Source: an uncultured Clostridia bacterium (GTDB lineage: Bacteria > Bacillota > Clostridia > Christensenellales > Aristaeellaceae). Taken from it: a DNA stretch of 41,975 nucleotides. Positions within the stretch are counted from its first letter, which is position 1. Each line of letters starts with the position of its first letter. The notes under the pieces are model-generated. The model did not search any database and was not told the origin of the DNA. It was given only the letters and a program-made list of their open reading frames with translations. The stretch is from NCBI GenBank assembly GCA_946536315.1, contig CAMNEH010000012.1:1-41975 (forward strand). Reading direction: 5' to 3'. Shown piece by piece: positions 1 to 7,529 of the stretch. The translations under genes and the position numbers were made by a program.

Positions 1-679
1 TCGCAAAATTGCCGTGAATGCCGCCGATCGGGTCGGTGATGATGCCGCCGCCCTCGTCCACCACCAGCCATGGCCGCACGTGGCGGCGGCTGAGCTCCGC
101 CACCAGCTTGGGGCAGCCGTCCCCCGCCCATTCCTCCGTGCAGGAGGAGGACAGGTACACATCCTGCGGCGGGACCGTCACGCCTTCCGCCAGCAGGCTT
201 TCCACCGCCTCGAAGAAGGCCATGACGGAGCACTTGGTGTCAGAGGCGCCGCGGCCCCATACCTTGCCGTCGGCGATGTCGCCGGAAAACGGGGCGTGCG
301 TCCATTCGCCCTCGGCCGGGACCACATCCTGGTGGCTCATCAGCACCAGCGGCCGTTCTGAGGACGCGCCGGGCCAGCGGAACAGCAGGTTGCCGTCGAT
401 CTCGGTTTTTTCCAGCGCGCGGTGCGTCAGGGGAAACAGCGTTTCCAGCACGCGGTGGAAAGCGAGGAATTTTTCCCGGTCCGGGCGGTCCGGCGCGGAC
501 ACGGTGTCCACCCGGATCATGGCGGACAGCTTTTCGGCGAGCGCGAGCGACGCCTGTTCGTCGGGCGACGGGACATAGGTGGCGCGTTTGACGGGCATGC
601 GCAGCGCGCGCACAGCCGCCGCCAGCAGCAGGATCAGCAATACGGCCGCCAGCCCCAGGACGATCCACAGTACGATCAT
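1..679 (-). CDS. M20 family metallopeptidase, membrane-anchored (3' end cut by window)
   Basis: The reading frame is open to the window edge, giving 226 N-terminal residues of a protein that continues outside. Residues 2-22 form a single hydrophobic anchor. An M20/PM20D1-like dizinc peptidase core follows: H116 and D118 in MSHQDVVP, D147 in WGRGASDTK, the E182-E183 pair in SCTEEW (general base and ligand) and D208 in VVDEGGG. Family members hydrolyse peptides or N-acyl amino acids; the substrate here cannot be told. The ATG at 679 overlaps the stop of the upstream membrane-protein gene by ATGA, so the two are translationally coupled. Together with the DUF5058 gene it makes a three-gene unit, suggesting uptake followed by hydrolysis of a small peptide-like substrate (inference). 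The dimerisation lid and last zinc ligand lie beyond the window. Confidence 0.9.
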   Translation of the reverse strand, partial: MIVLWIVLGLAAVLLILLLAAAVRALRMPVKRATYVPSPDEQASLALAEKLSAMIRVDTVSAPDRPDREKFLAFHRVLETLFPLTHRALEKTEIDGNLLFRWPGASSERPLVLMSHQDVVPAEGEWTHAPFSGDIADGKVWGRGASDTKCSVMAFFEAVESLLAEGVTVPPQDVYLSSSCTEEWAGDGCPKLVAELSRRHVRPWLVVDEGGGIITDPIGGIHGNFA

Positions 680-1365
680 GCGGCACGCTCCTTGCGGTAG
701 CTCAGGTAGCTCAGCCCGATGGCGAGCGCCCCGGAGGGAATGATCATCATCGAGGTGGACGAGGTGAGCGACGGCAGCAAGATGAACAGCGCGGACATCA
801 CCGCGAGCGGGATCAGCGCGAGGCGCACGTCCTTGCGGTAATAGCGCCAGGCTAGCGCGCCGAACAGCGCGGGCACCACCTGGTCAAAGGCCGGGCGCAG
901 CGCCGCGCTCTGCAGCACGGGGGTCAGCGGCGTCAGCAGCAGCACGCCCAGCGCGAGCACCACGATGGTGACCAGCGAGGACGTCGCGATGGACAGCGTG
1001 GAGATGATCTCGTTCTCCGCGGTGCCGCTCTTCGCGCCGACCATTTCCCGCGCGTTCATGGCGCAGGGGATTTTCATATTGATCAGGTTGCCGGTGATGA
1101 ACGCGAGGTAGCTGCCCCCGGCGCCGAGCATGGGCGTATAGATCAGGAATTCGGCGACGCTGGAGACCGTCCACACCAGGCCGACGGCTAAAAAGCCCTT
1201 CGCCGCGGCGGACAGGTTTGGCGCCGCGCCGAGGACGCCGCCCATCACGAACGGCGCGCCGATCAGCAAAATCAGCGTGACCACAGACGCCATGCGCCCC
1301 AGCCGGTGCGTGGCGCGCAGGTACTCGTCATAAGGAGAAAGCGGATGTTTGGGTTGTTCAGCCAT
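676..1365 (-). CDS. multi-pass membrane protein of the DUF5058-M20 operon
   Basis: 229-residue protein with about six hydrophobic segments (approximately residues 27-48, 56-76, 85-100, 128-160, 165-180 and 185-220) and a short charged N-terminus. I do not recognise a named family with certainty. Small polar or charged residues sit inside membrane segments (for example NMKIPCAMNARE), as expected of a transporter. It starts 3 nt after the stop of the DUF5058 gene; its Shine-Dalgarno GGAGG is formed by the last two glycine codons of that gene. Its own stop overlaps the M20 start. Tight coupling to another membrane protein of similar size suggests the two form a heteromeric permease whose cargo is processed by the M20 peptidase. 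That role is inference. Confidence 0.8.
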   Translation of the reverse strand: MAEQPKHPLSPYDEYLRATHRLGRMASVVTLILLIGAPFVMGGVLGAAPNLSAAAKGFLAVGLVWTVSSVAEFLIYTPMLGAGGSYLAFITGNLINMKIPCAMNAREMVGAKSGTAENEIISTLSIATSSLVTIVVLALGVLLLTPLTPVLQSAALRPAFDQVVPALFGALAWRYYRKDVRLALIPLAVMSALFILLPSLTSSTSMMIIPSGALAIGLSYLSYRKERAA

Positions 1366-1368
1366 GGG

Positions 1369-2121
1369 TCAGCCTCCTATGATTACTGCGGTCAGCATGC
1401 CCAGCAGCATGCTTCCGGCGACGGAGAAGCCCTCCAGCCATTCCATATGCTTCTTTTCCGTCAGCCAGGTAAAACCGGCCATCGCCAGGGCGGACACCGC
1501 CGCCACCGCCAGGGGCGTCCAGCTCCCCGCGAAGCGGAAGCGTCCGGCGCCCGAGACGAAGTCGCCGATGTAGGACCCCAGGTAGGCGCTGACCATGCCG
1601 ACGAACATGGCCGTCATGGCCGCGTCGGCGAAGCCGCCCTTTACCCCGGCGGGCTTCACCGCGCTGCCGCGGGAAAGCCGGGCCAGGTACCTGCGGCCGA
1701 ACACGGTCATCAGGATCATGCCCCACATGATGCACACGCTCATCAGCAGCGCGATCGTGGCGAAGCCGTCCGCCGTCATGCTCTCGCCGCTCAGCTTCAG
1801 CCCCAGCTGCTCGGCCGCCGCCTGCGCGACCTGCGTTTCATAGTGCAGCGCGCCGATGACGGATAGCCTCAGCCACGGCCAGGGAATGCCCAGGCTGCCG
1901 GACAGCGCGATGACCCCGAGCAGGATGCCCACGCTGGGCAGTACGGAAAACGTTGCGCTCGCCGTCACGGCGCGCTTCATGCGCGCGGGGTCCATGCCCA
2001 GCGCCTTGCCCGCGCGCCAGGCGCGCACCATGAACACCGCGCAGACGACGGCCACAAAGGCGACGATGCCGCCGCAGATCAGGTACATCGTCCCGCTGTT
2101 CAGCTGTTCCAATACGGTCAC
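1369..2121 (-). CDS. DUF5058 family membrane protein
   Basis: 250-residue integral membrane protein that I recognise as DUF5058-like by length and by the pattern of an N-terminal anchor, a basic loop (KALGMDPARMKRAV) and a conserved hydrophobic stretch around SVLPSVGILLGVIALSGSLG. About six membrane segments are visible; the C-terminal one ends in IIGG. The start is a GTG at 2121 preceded by GGAAGGAAGG at good spacing. The family has no established biochemical role; pairing with a second membrane protein and an M20 peptidase suggests a small transporter. Only about 30 nt separate the GTG from a strong hairpin upstream, so expression may depend on read-through of that hairpin from the P-loop gene promoter. 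Confidence 0.82.
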   Translation of the reverse strand: MTVLEQLNSGTMYLICGGIVAFVAVVCAVFMVRAWRAGKALGMDPARMKRAVTASATFSVLPSVGILLGVIALSGSLGIPWPWLRLSVIGALHYETQVAQAAAEQLGLKLSGESMTADGFATIALLMSVCIMWGMILMTVFGRRYLARLSRGSAVKPAGVKGGFADAAMTAMFVGMVSAYLGSYIGDFVSGAGRFRFAGSWTPLAVAAVSALAMAGFTWLTEKKHMEWLEGFSVAGSMLLGMLTAVIIGG

Positions 2122-2149
2122 GGTATCAGCCTTCCTTCCGGTGATGAAT

Positions 2150-2205
2150 CAAAAATGCGAAAGCCGGACGCTATTGCGCCAATCGGCAGAACAATAACGC
2201 CCGGC
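2150..2205 (-). terminator. terminator-like hairpin between the P-loop gene and the DUF5058 operon
   Basis: On the minus strand the arms at 2205-2192 and 2176-2163 pair over 14 bp (GCCGGGCGTTATTG with CAATAGCGTCCGGC, two G-U wobbles) around a 15-nt loop. A T-rich stretch, TTTCGCATTTTTG, follows. It lies 36 nt after the P-loop gene stop and about 30 nt before the DUF5058 GTG, so it could be either a terminator or an attenuator for the downstream operon. Confidence 0.7.
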
Positions 2206-2241
2206 TGAATGGGGTGGTTCAGCGCCCTCGGCGATGTATGA

Positions 2242-2652
2242 TCAAATGAAATATTCGCGCAGAAAGTCCGGCGCCACGGTGTCGTCGATGCTGGCGGAAA
2301 TGACAAAATCCACATGATGCGCTTCGCTGATGGCTTTGAGTCGGTCGAAGAACGGCTTGAGGTCCTCAGCCGGCGCTTTGACCAGTTTCATGAAGGCGTC
2401 CACAAAGATCACACTGATGTCGAAGTTCTGGGTCAGCATGCCGCACAGGAAGCCCAGGCACATATCGGGGCTGCCTACGCCGTATTCGCCCGCGTTGACG
2501 AAGCGGATTTCGTGCGGCAGGTCGTACATGTACCTGGTGTCATCGTCCACAAAGACGATGTCACCCGTCGCGGTTTTGACGGTCTGGACGGCCATGTCCA
2601 GAATCTTCTTGGTTTTGCCGCTGCCTTTTTTGCCGTGGATAATCTGTATCAT
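2242..2652 (-). CDS. small P-loop ATP-binding protein
   Basis: 136-residue protein beginning [23 protein letters not shown] at residues 7-14 is a clean Walker A motif, and a hydrophobic strand ending in D (ISVIFVD) is a probable Walker B. No further domain fits in this length, so it is a minimal P-loop NTPase. I do not recognise a characterised function. An upstream in-frame ATG at 2688 exists, but it lies on the -10 box, whereas the ATG at 2652 has a GGGGGGAG-type ribosome binding site. The gene is transcribed from its own promoter, is followed by a terminator-like hairpin, and is divergent from copA. Confidence 0.78.
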   Translation of the reverse strand: MIQIIHGKKGSGKTKKILDMAVQTVKTATGDIVFVDDDTRYMYDLPHEIRFVNAGEYGVGSPDMCLGFLCGMLTQNFDISVIFVDAFMKLVKAPAEDLKPFFDRLKAISEAHHVDFVISASIDDTVAPDFLREYFI

Positions 2653-2686
2653 GGGAAACTCCCCCCTTCTGAGTGGTTCTGATGCC

Positions 2687-2715
2687 ATTATACACGAAAA
2701 AACCCCGTTTGACCA
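2687..2715 (-). promoter_or_regulatory. sigma-A-type promoter of the P-loop gene
   Basis: TATAAT at 2692-2687 and TGGTCA (4 of 6 to TTGACA) at 2715-2710, spaced by 17 nt. The predicted transcript starts near 2680, giving a leader of about 28 nt that carries the ribosome binding site. This placement rules out the longer ATG at 2688. Confidence 0.7.
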
Positions 2716-2843
2716 GCCCTATTTTCAGGCATTTTTGCGCAGGCGCGCCGGTCCGTGGGGAAAACCTCTCGCCGTGCATGAAAAACGCCCTGAAAAGTTG
2801 ATCTGTGTGCTCGTTCCCTCTGCCCTGAGCAGGAGCCGACGAC

Positions 2844-2872
2844 TTGAAAGCGGAGGGCTTTTGCGGTATGAT
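2844..2872 (+). promoter_or_regulatory. sigma-A-type promoter of copA
   Basis: TTGAAA at 2844-2849, 17-nt spacer, TATGAT at 2867-2872. The copA ATG is about 70 nt beyond the expected start of transcription. The leader contains a very GC-rich palindrome (CGCCCGGCCGGGCG near 2890-2905). No CsoR or CopY gene or obvious operator was recognised. Confidence 0.7.
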
Positions 2873-2950
2873 ACGCGTGGGCGCCGGACGCCGCCCGGCC
2901 GGGCGCGGGCCGGCTCCCATCCAAAGCAGTGGCTGGAAGGAAGTACGGGC

Positions 2951-5575
2951 ATGGATCAGTATATCGTAACGGGCATGAGCTGCGCGGCCTGCCAGGCGCG
3001 GGTGGAAAAGGCGGTCAGGGCGGTGCCGGGCGTCGAGAGCGTATCGGTGAGCCTGCTGACCAATTCCATGGGCGTCACCGGCAGCGCGGACAGCGGGGAC
3101 ATCATCCGCGCGGTGGAAAACGCGGGCTATGGCGCGAGCGTCAAGGGGGCGGCCGTCCCCCAAAAGGGTGCCACGGGCTTCAGCGCGGAGGAGGACGCGC
3201 TGCGCGACCGTGAAACGCCGAAGCTGAAGCGCCGGCTGATCTGGTCCGCCGGTTTTCTGCTGGCGCTGATGTATATCACGATGGGCTTCAATATGTGGGG
3301 CTGGCCGCTGCCGGCCTACTTTACGCACAACCACCTGGGCCTGACGCTGACGCAGCTGCTGCTGACGGCGGCGGTCATGCTGATCAACCGCTCGTTTTTT
3401 GTCAGCGGGTTCAGCGCGGTCCGGCACGGCGCACCGAACATGGATACGCTGGTCGCGCTGGGCTCCTCGGTCTCCTTCGGGTGGAGCGTGTATGTGTTTT
3501 TCCGCATGTGCGGCATGATCACCGCCGGGGAAGGCAACATGGCGCTGATGGACCTGTACCATCACCAGCTGTATTTCGAGTCCGCGGCCATGATCCCCGC
3601 GCTGATCACCGTGGGCAAAACGCTGGAGGCTCTCTCCAAGGGCCGGACCACGGACGCGCTGAAAAGCCTGCTCAAACTCGCGCCGAAAACGGCCACGCTG
3701 TGGCGGGACGGGCAGGAAACGGTCGTCCCGGTGGAGGAGGTGCAGACGGGCGACCTGTTCGTCGTCCGGCCCGGCGAGAGCATTCCCGTGGACGGGGTCG
3801 TGACCGAGGGCGCGAGCGCCGTCAACGAATCCGCGCTCACCGGGGAATCCGTGCCTGTGGACAAGGCGGTCGGGGACACGGTCAGCGCGGCGACCATGAA
3901 CACCTCCGGCTACCTGCGCTGCCGCGCGACGCGCGTGGGCGAGGATACGACGCTCGCCCGGATCATTCATATGGTATCGGACGCGGCGGCGACCAAGGCC
4001 CCCATCGCGCGCATCGCGGACAGGGTGTCCGGCGTGTTTGTCCCGGCGGTGATCGGCATCGCGCTCGCGGTCACCCTGGGCTGGCTGATGTACGGAGCGC
4101 CGCTGGGCGACGCGCTGGCGCGGGGCATCTGCGTGCTGGTCATTTCCTGCCCGTGCGCGCTGGGGCTGGCGACGCCGGTCGCGATCATGGTCGGCAACGG
4201 GCTCGGCGCCAGGAACGGCATCCTGTTCAAAACCAGCGAGGCGCTGGAGACCGCCGGAAAGGTGGACACGGTCGCGCTGGACAAGACCGGCACGATCACC
4301 GAGGGCGCGCCGAAAGTGACCGATCTGCTGCCCGCGCCGGGGGTTACTGAGGATCAGCTGATGCGGCTGGCGGCCGCGCTGGAGCAGCGCAGCGAGCACC
4401 CGCTGGCGAAGGCGGTCGCCGCGGAGGCAGCGCGCCGGACGATCGCGGCGGAGCCGGTCACGGATTTCCGCGCGCTCCCGGGCAACGGGCTGGAGGCGCG
4501 CCGGAACGGCCGGCTGATCCAGGGCGGCAGCGGCGCGTACATCCGCACGGTCGCCGCTGTCCCGGAAGCCCTCGCATCCCGGGCGGAAGCGCTGGCCGCG
4601 CAGGGCAAAACGCCGCTCTATTTCGCTGAGGACGGCGCGGCCGTCGGTGTGATCGCCGTCGCGGACGTCATCAAGCCCGACTCGGCGGAGGCCATCCGCC
4701 AGCTGCGGCGGGCGGGGCTCCGCGTGGTCATGCTGACGGGCGATAACGAGCGCACGGCCAGGGCGATCGGCGCTGAGGCCGGCGTGGACGAGGTGGTCGC
4801 CGGCGTGCTGCCCGACGGCAAGGAGGCGGTCATCCGCCGCCTGCAGGCGCAGGGCAGTGTGGCCATGGTCGGCGACGGCATCAACGACGCGCCGGCGCTG
4901 ACGCGCGCGGACGTCGGCATCGCCATCGGCGCGGGCACGGACGTGGCCATCGACAGCGCGGACGTGGTCCTGATGAACAGCACGCTGATGGACGTCGCGG
5001 CGGCGATCCGCCTGAGCCGGGCGACGCTGCGCAACATTCACCAGAACCTGTTCTGGGCGTTCTTCTATAACCTGATCTGCATCCCGATGGCGGCGGGCTT
5101 GTTCGGTTTCAGCATGAGCCCGATGATCGGCGCGGCGGCGATGAGCCTGTCCAGCTTTACCGTGTGCATGAACGCGCTCAGGCTGAACCTGTTTGACCCG
5201 CACGACGAGCGGCGCGACCGCCCTCGGAAAAGAAAAACGCCCCCGGTACAGTCCGGGAGCGCCGCGCCGGTCGCACCGGTCGCACCGGTCGCACCGGCCG
5301 CGGCGGCGGCGCCTGAGGTGGCCACCATCGCCGTCGGCGGCATGATGTGCGAACACTGCGAGGCGACGGTGAAGCGCGCGCTGGAGGCGCTCGACTTCGT
5401 AGCCGCCGCGCGGGTCAGCCACGAATCCGGCGCCGCCGAGCTCACGCTCTGCGGTCCGATGGACGAGGCCGCCGTCCGCCAGGCGGTGGAACAGGAAGAC
5501 TACGAATATCAGGGCGTCAGGGACACGTGCTCGAACAGATCGTCTTTCGCCTCGTCCGGACCGACGGCGGTGTAA
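2951..5575 (+). CDS. copA: copper-translocating P1B-type ATPase with N- and C-terminal HMA domains
   Basis: 874-residue copper(I)-exporting P-type ATPase of the cytoplasmic membrane. Visible motifs in order: N-terminal HMA domain with GMSCAAC (C11, C14); TGES actuator motif; CPC at 400-402 in membrane helix 6; DKTGT with phospho-acceptor D444; SEHPLAKA nucleotide-binding motif; GDGIND at 641-646; then the PIB-1 signatures N-x6-YN-x4-P and M-x2-SS-x5-NA in the last helices, which mark it as a copper rather than zinc pump. Unusually, a second HMA domain (C800-E-H-C803) is attached at the C-terminus through an Ala-Pro-Val linker (about 772-790). The ATG at 2951 has GGAAGGAAG upstream; the frame is open further 5' but that stretch crosses the promoter and has no family similarity. 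The last 67 bp overlap the convergent PIG-L gene. Confidence 0.95.
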   Translation: MDQYIVTGMSCAACQARVEKAVRAVPGVESVSVSLLTNSMGVTGSADSGDIIRAVENAGYGASVKGAAVPQKGATGFSAEEDALRDRETPKLKRRLIWSAGFLLALMYITMGFNMWGWPLPAYFTHNHLGLTLTQLLLTAAVMLINRSFFVSGFSAVRHGAPNMDTLVALGSSVSFGWSVYVFFRMCGMITAGEGNMALMDLYHHQLYFESAAMIPALITVGKTLEALSKGRTTDALKSLLKLAPKTATLWRDGQETVVPVEEVQTGDLFVVRPGESIPVDGVVTEGASAVNESALTGESVPVDKAVGDTVSAATMNTSGYLRCRATRVGEDTTLARIIHMVSDAAATKAPIARIADRVSGVFVPAVIGIALAVTLGWLMYGAPLGDALARGICVLVISCPCALGLATPVAIMVGNGLGARNGILFKTSEALETAGKVDTVALDKTGTITEGAPKVTDLLPAPGVTEDQLMRLAAALEQRSEHPLAKAVAAEAARRTIAAEPVTDFRALPGNGLEARRNGRLIQGGSGAYIRTVAAVPEALASRAEALAAQGKTPLYFAEDGAAVGVIAVADVIKPDSAEAIRQLRRAGLRVVMLTGDNERTARAIGAEAGVDEVVAGVLPDGKEAVIRRLQAQGSVAMVGDGINDAPALTRADVGIAIGAGTDVAIDSADVVLMNSTLMDVAAAIRLSRATLRNIHQNLFWAFFYNLICIPMAAGLFGFSMSPMIGAAAMSLSSFTVCMNALRLNLFDPHDERRDRPRKRKTPPVQSGSAAPVAPVAPVAPAAAAAPEVATIAVGGMMCEHCEATVKRALEALDFVAAARVSHESGAAELTLCGPMDEAAVRQAVEQEDYEYQGVRDTCSNRSSFASSGPTAV
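5272..5301 (+). repeat. 9-bp tandem repeat coding an Ala-Pro-Val linker in copA
   Basis: Tandem copies of CGCACCGGT encode the (A-P-V)n hinge before the C-terminal HMA domain. The same 30 bp occur exactly, in inverted orientation, at 10127-10156, where they code the same kind of linker in the same frame of an unrelated protein. Confidence 0.8.
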
Positions 5576-6702
5576 TACAGGCCCAGGTAGTGTGAGTCCA
5601 GCGGGCCGCTGACATAGATGTGATAGTGCGTTTTGCGCTGGGAATAATGCCGGCGGAAGGCCGCGCGCGCGACCTCGACGCCGGTTTTTCCGTTGAACGC
5701 GCTGAGCGGCTGGTCCCAGTCCATATACAGCTGGTTTTCGCGGTAGCGGTGCAGGTACAGCTTTTGCGGCGTATACACGCCGTACTTTTCCGCGCTGTCA
5801 GGGTCCCGCGCGGCGTCGCCGCACCAGACGGTCACCGCCTGCGTCACCGCCTCCGCGACGACGCGGTGCTGCATGTGCCCGCTTTCGCCGTGCAGGTCGT
5901 GGGTGACGACCACCTTCGGCCGGTACTGGCGGATGAGGCCCGTGCACCAGGCCTCGCACGCGCCCTCGCCCCAGCGCTTGATCACCGCGGGCATGGTCTT
6001 GACCTGAAAATCGTTGAACGGTCCGAAGATGGGGTAGGCGTGCACGCCGCATTCCCACAGCCCGTCCAGCAGCTCGTTATACCGGCTGGTCTTGAGCGCG
6101 CCGTGCATCGCCGCGTAGGCGACCAGCACGTTCATCTGCCGTTCCCCGGCGTACAGTGGCAGCAGCCCGCCAAACCAGAGCAGCTCATCGTCCGGATGCG
6201 TGACGATCTGCAGCAGGTCGACCGGGCCCTCGGGCTCATGCCAGCGCTGCGCCTCGGGCGGCAGGCTGTCGCCGGAAAACACCTGCACGCGGCTGAGCCG
6301 CAGGACCGCGGCTTCGTCCAGCGCGGACACGCGGTACGCGCCGTCCGAGGGCAGCGCCAGGTAGGCGTTCAGGTAGCGCCCCTCATATGTGACCCGGCCC
6401 GTCACCTCGCCGTCGCGGTTCAGGCTTTCCACCGCGACGGGCACCGCCGTCTCAAAAAAGGAGACCTGCACGCCCTGGCCCTGGACCCCGGCAGGCAGCC
6501 GCACGTTCAGCGCGCCGCCGGTCCCGACCCAGTAGGTGCCGTAATCCTGCGAGGTGACGCGGGTCGCCTGTTTGACGTCCACCGTCGCCGTATACCGGCA
6601 GTCCAGGGAGATGTTTTTGGAATCCGCGCGCGCCGCGGCGCCAAGCAGCAGCGCGAACGCCGATACCAGCAGCGCGCGCCGCAGGATCATCGTACTGCTC
6701 AT
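5509..6702 (-). CDS. secreted PIG-L/LmbE-type deacetylase
   Basis: 397-residue protein with a signal peptide (residues about 1-26, basic MILRR then a hydrophobic core ending in AAARA). Residues 30-150 look like a beta-rich accessory domain. The PIG-L (LmbE) zinc N-deacetylase domain begins near 160: THPDDE (H169, D171, D172) and the later HMQH (H276, H279) match the usual metal-binding pattern. The family removes N-acetyl groups from GlcNAc-containing molecules; export suggests an envelope or extracellular glycan substrate (inference). An ATG at 6729 is possible, but it overlaps the upstream M55 gene; the ATG at 6702 has AGAGG six nt upstream and lies 11 nt after the M55 stop, so I chose it. 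Last gene of the long minus-strand operon; converges with copA, overlapping it by 67 bp. Confidence 0.88.
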   Translation of the reverse strand: MSSTMILRRALLVSAFALLLGAAARADSKNISLDCRYTATVDVKQATRVTSQDYGTYWVGTGGALNVRLPAGVQGQGVQVSFFETAVPVAVESLNRDGEVTGRVTYEGRYLNAYLALPSDGAYRVSALDEAAVLRLSRVQVFSGDSLPPEAQRWHEPEGPVDLLQIVTHPDDELLWFGGLLPLYAGERQMNVLVAYAAMHGALKTSRYNELLDGLWECGVHAYPIFGPFNDFQVKTMPAVIKRWGEGACEAWCTGLIRQYRPKVVVTHDLHGESGHMQHRVVAEAVTQAVTVWCGDAARDPDSAEKYGVYTPQKLYLHRYRENQLYMDWDQPLSAFNGKTGVEVARAAFRRHYSQRKTHYHIYVSGPLDSHYLGLYYTAVGPDEAKDDLFEHVSLTP

Positions 6703-6713
6703 GCGCGCCTCTA

Positions 6714-7511
6714 TTACAGGCAGAACCATGCCGCGCGCAGGACGTTCATATAGTCCGTGGTCGTCATGCGGATGGTCAGGTCGTCGACCTTCCTGAACCC
6801 GGGGAAGTATGAATACCGGACGGCGTTCCGGGCCTCCTTGTACATCACCTCAAACGTGAACCGCCTGGGCAGCGTGATGCGCGCCCTGTCCAGGTCCTGG
6901 CGCAGCGCGGCCTCGGCGGCCGCCCGGATTTCCTGCGCGACCAGGACGGGCGCCTTGCAGCGCGTCAGGCCGCCAGCTCCGTCCTTCACGGCGACGGTAT
7001 ACAGGCCGGGGTGCAGCGGCCGGGAAAGCTCGGTCAGACGCCGGTCGCCGGCCAGCAGCACCGACGGCACGCCATACATCGCGCAGGCCCAGCTGTACAG
7101 CAGAAACTCGGAGCAGGGAAGGCCGTTCAGGGTCACCCGCGCGTTTTTGCCGCTCATGGTGTGGGCCAGGGGGCTGCGCGCGTCCCCGGCCGGCGCGTGC
7201 CAGCCGACGAACATCGCCGCGTCAAAGCTTTCGTCAATGCCGTCCACCATGCCCAGCGGACTGCCGGACCAGCCGCGGATCAGCTCCACGCAGGCCGGCA
7301 GCTCCTCGGGCATCAGGTTGACCGCGGCGTCGTGCGCGTCGTTGACCACGATCTCCGTCGCGCCGGCGGCCATCGCGCCGTCGATCGCCGCGCGCACCTC
7401 GCGCGTCATTTCACGCTGCGCGGCGGCGTAATACGGTTTGTCACGCTCCGTTTCGTCCCAGCAGGTCGTAAACGCCGTTCCTTCGATATCGGCGGAAATC
7501 AATACCTTCAT
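6714..7511 (-). CDS. M55 family D-aminopeptidase, DppA-like
   Basis: 265-residue cytoplasmic dizinc peptidase. The metal-ligand pattern of Bacillus subtilis DppA is intact: D8 and E10 (SADIEG), H60 (NDAH), H105 (GWHA) and E135 (SEF), at almost the same residue numbers as in DppA. The family cleaves D-Ala-containing dipeptides and similar peptides, which ties it to peptidoglycan turnover or D-amino-acid salvage. The ATG at 7511 is preceded by TGGAGG with 8-nt spacing. It lies 18 nt after the second ferredoxin/pyruvyl-transferase gene and 11 nt before the deacetylase start, clearly within one operon. No peptide permease genes (dppBCDE) are next to it, unlike the Bacillus operon. Confidence 0.92.
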   Translation of the reverse strand: MKVLISADIEGTAFTTCWDETERDKPYYAAAQREMTREVRAAIDGAMAAGATEIVVNDAHDAAVNLMPEELPACVELIRGWSGSPLGMVDGIDESFDAAMFVGWHAPAGDARSPLAHTMSGKNARVTLNGLPCSEFLLYSWACAMYGVPSVLLAGDRRLTELSRPLHPGLYTVAVKDGAGGLTRCKAPVLVAQEIRAAAEAALRQDLDRARITLPRRFTFEVMYKEARNAVRYSYFPGFRKVDDLTIRMTTTDYMNVLRAAWFCL

Positions 7512-7529
7512 ATCATATGCCTCCAGCGT

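Noticed and set aside
2330-2950. Upstream extension of the copA frame to 2330
   Set aside because: It crosses the P-loop gene and the copA promoter, has no family similarity, and the ATG at 2951 has a good ribosome binding site and a proper HMA start.
2561-5422. 953-codon open frame antisense to copA
   Set aside because: A GC-rich shadow frame rich in Arg, Ala and His without motifs. Similar long antisense frames at 7989-10058, 23437-26601 and 28770-30770 were rejected for the same reason.
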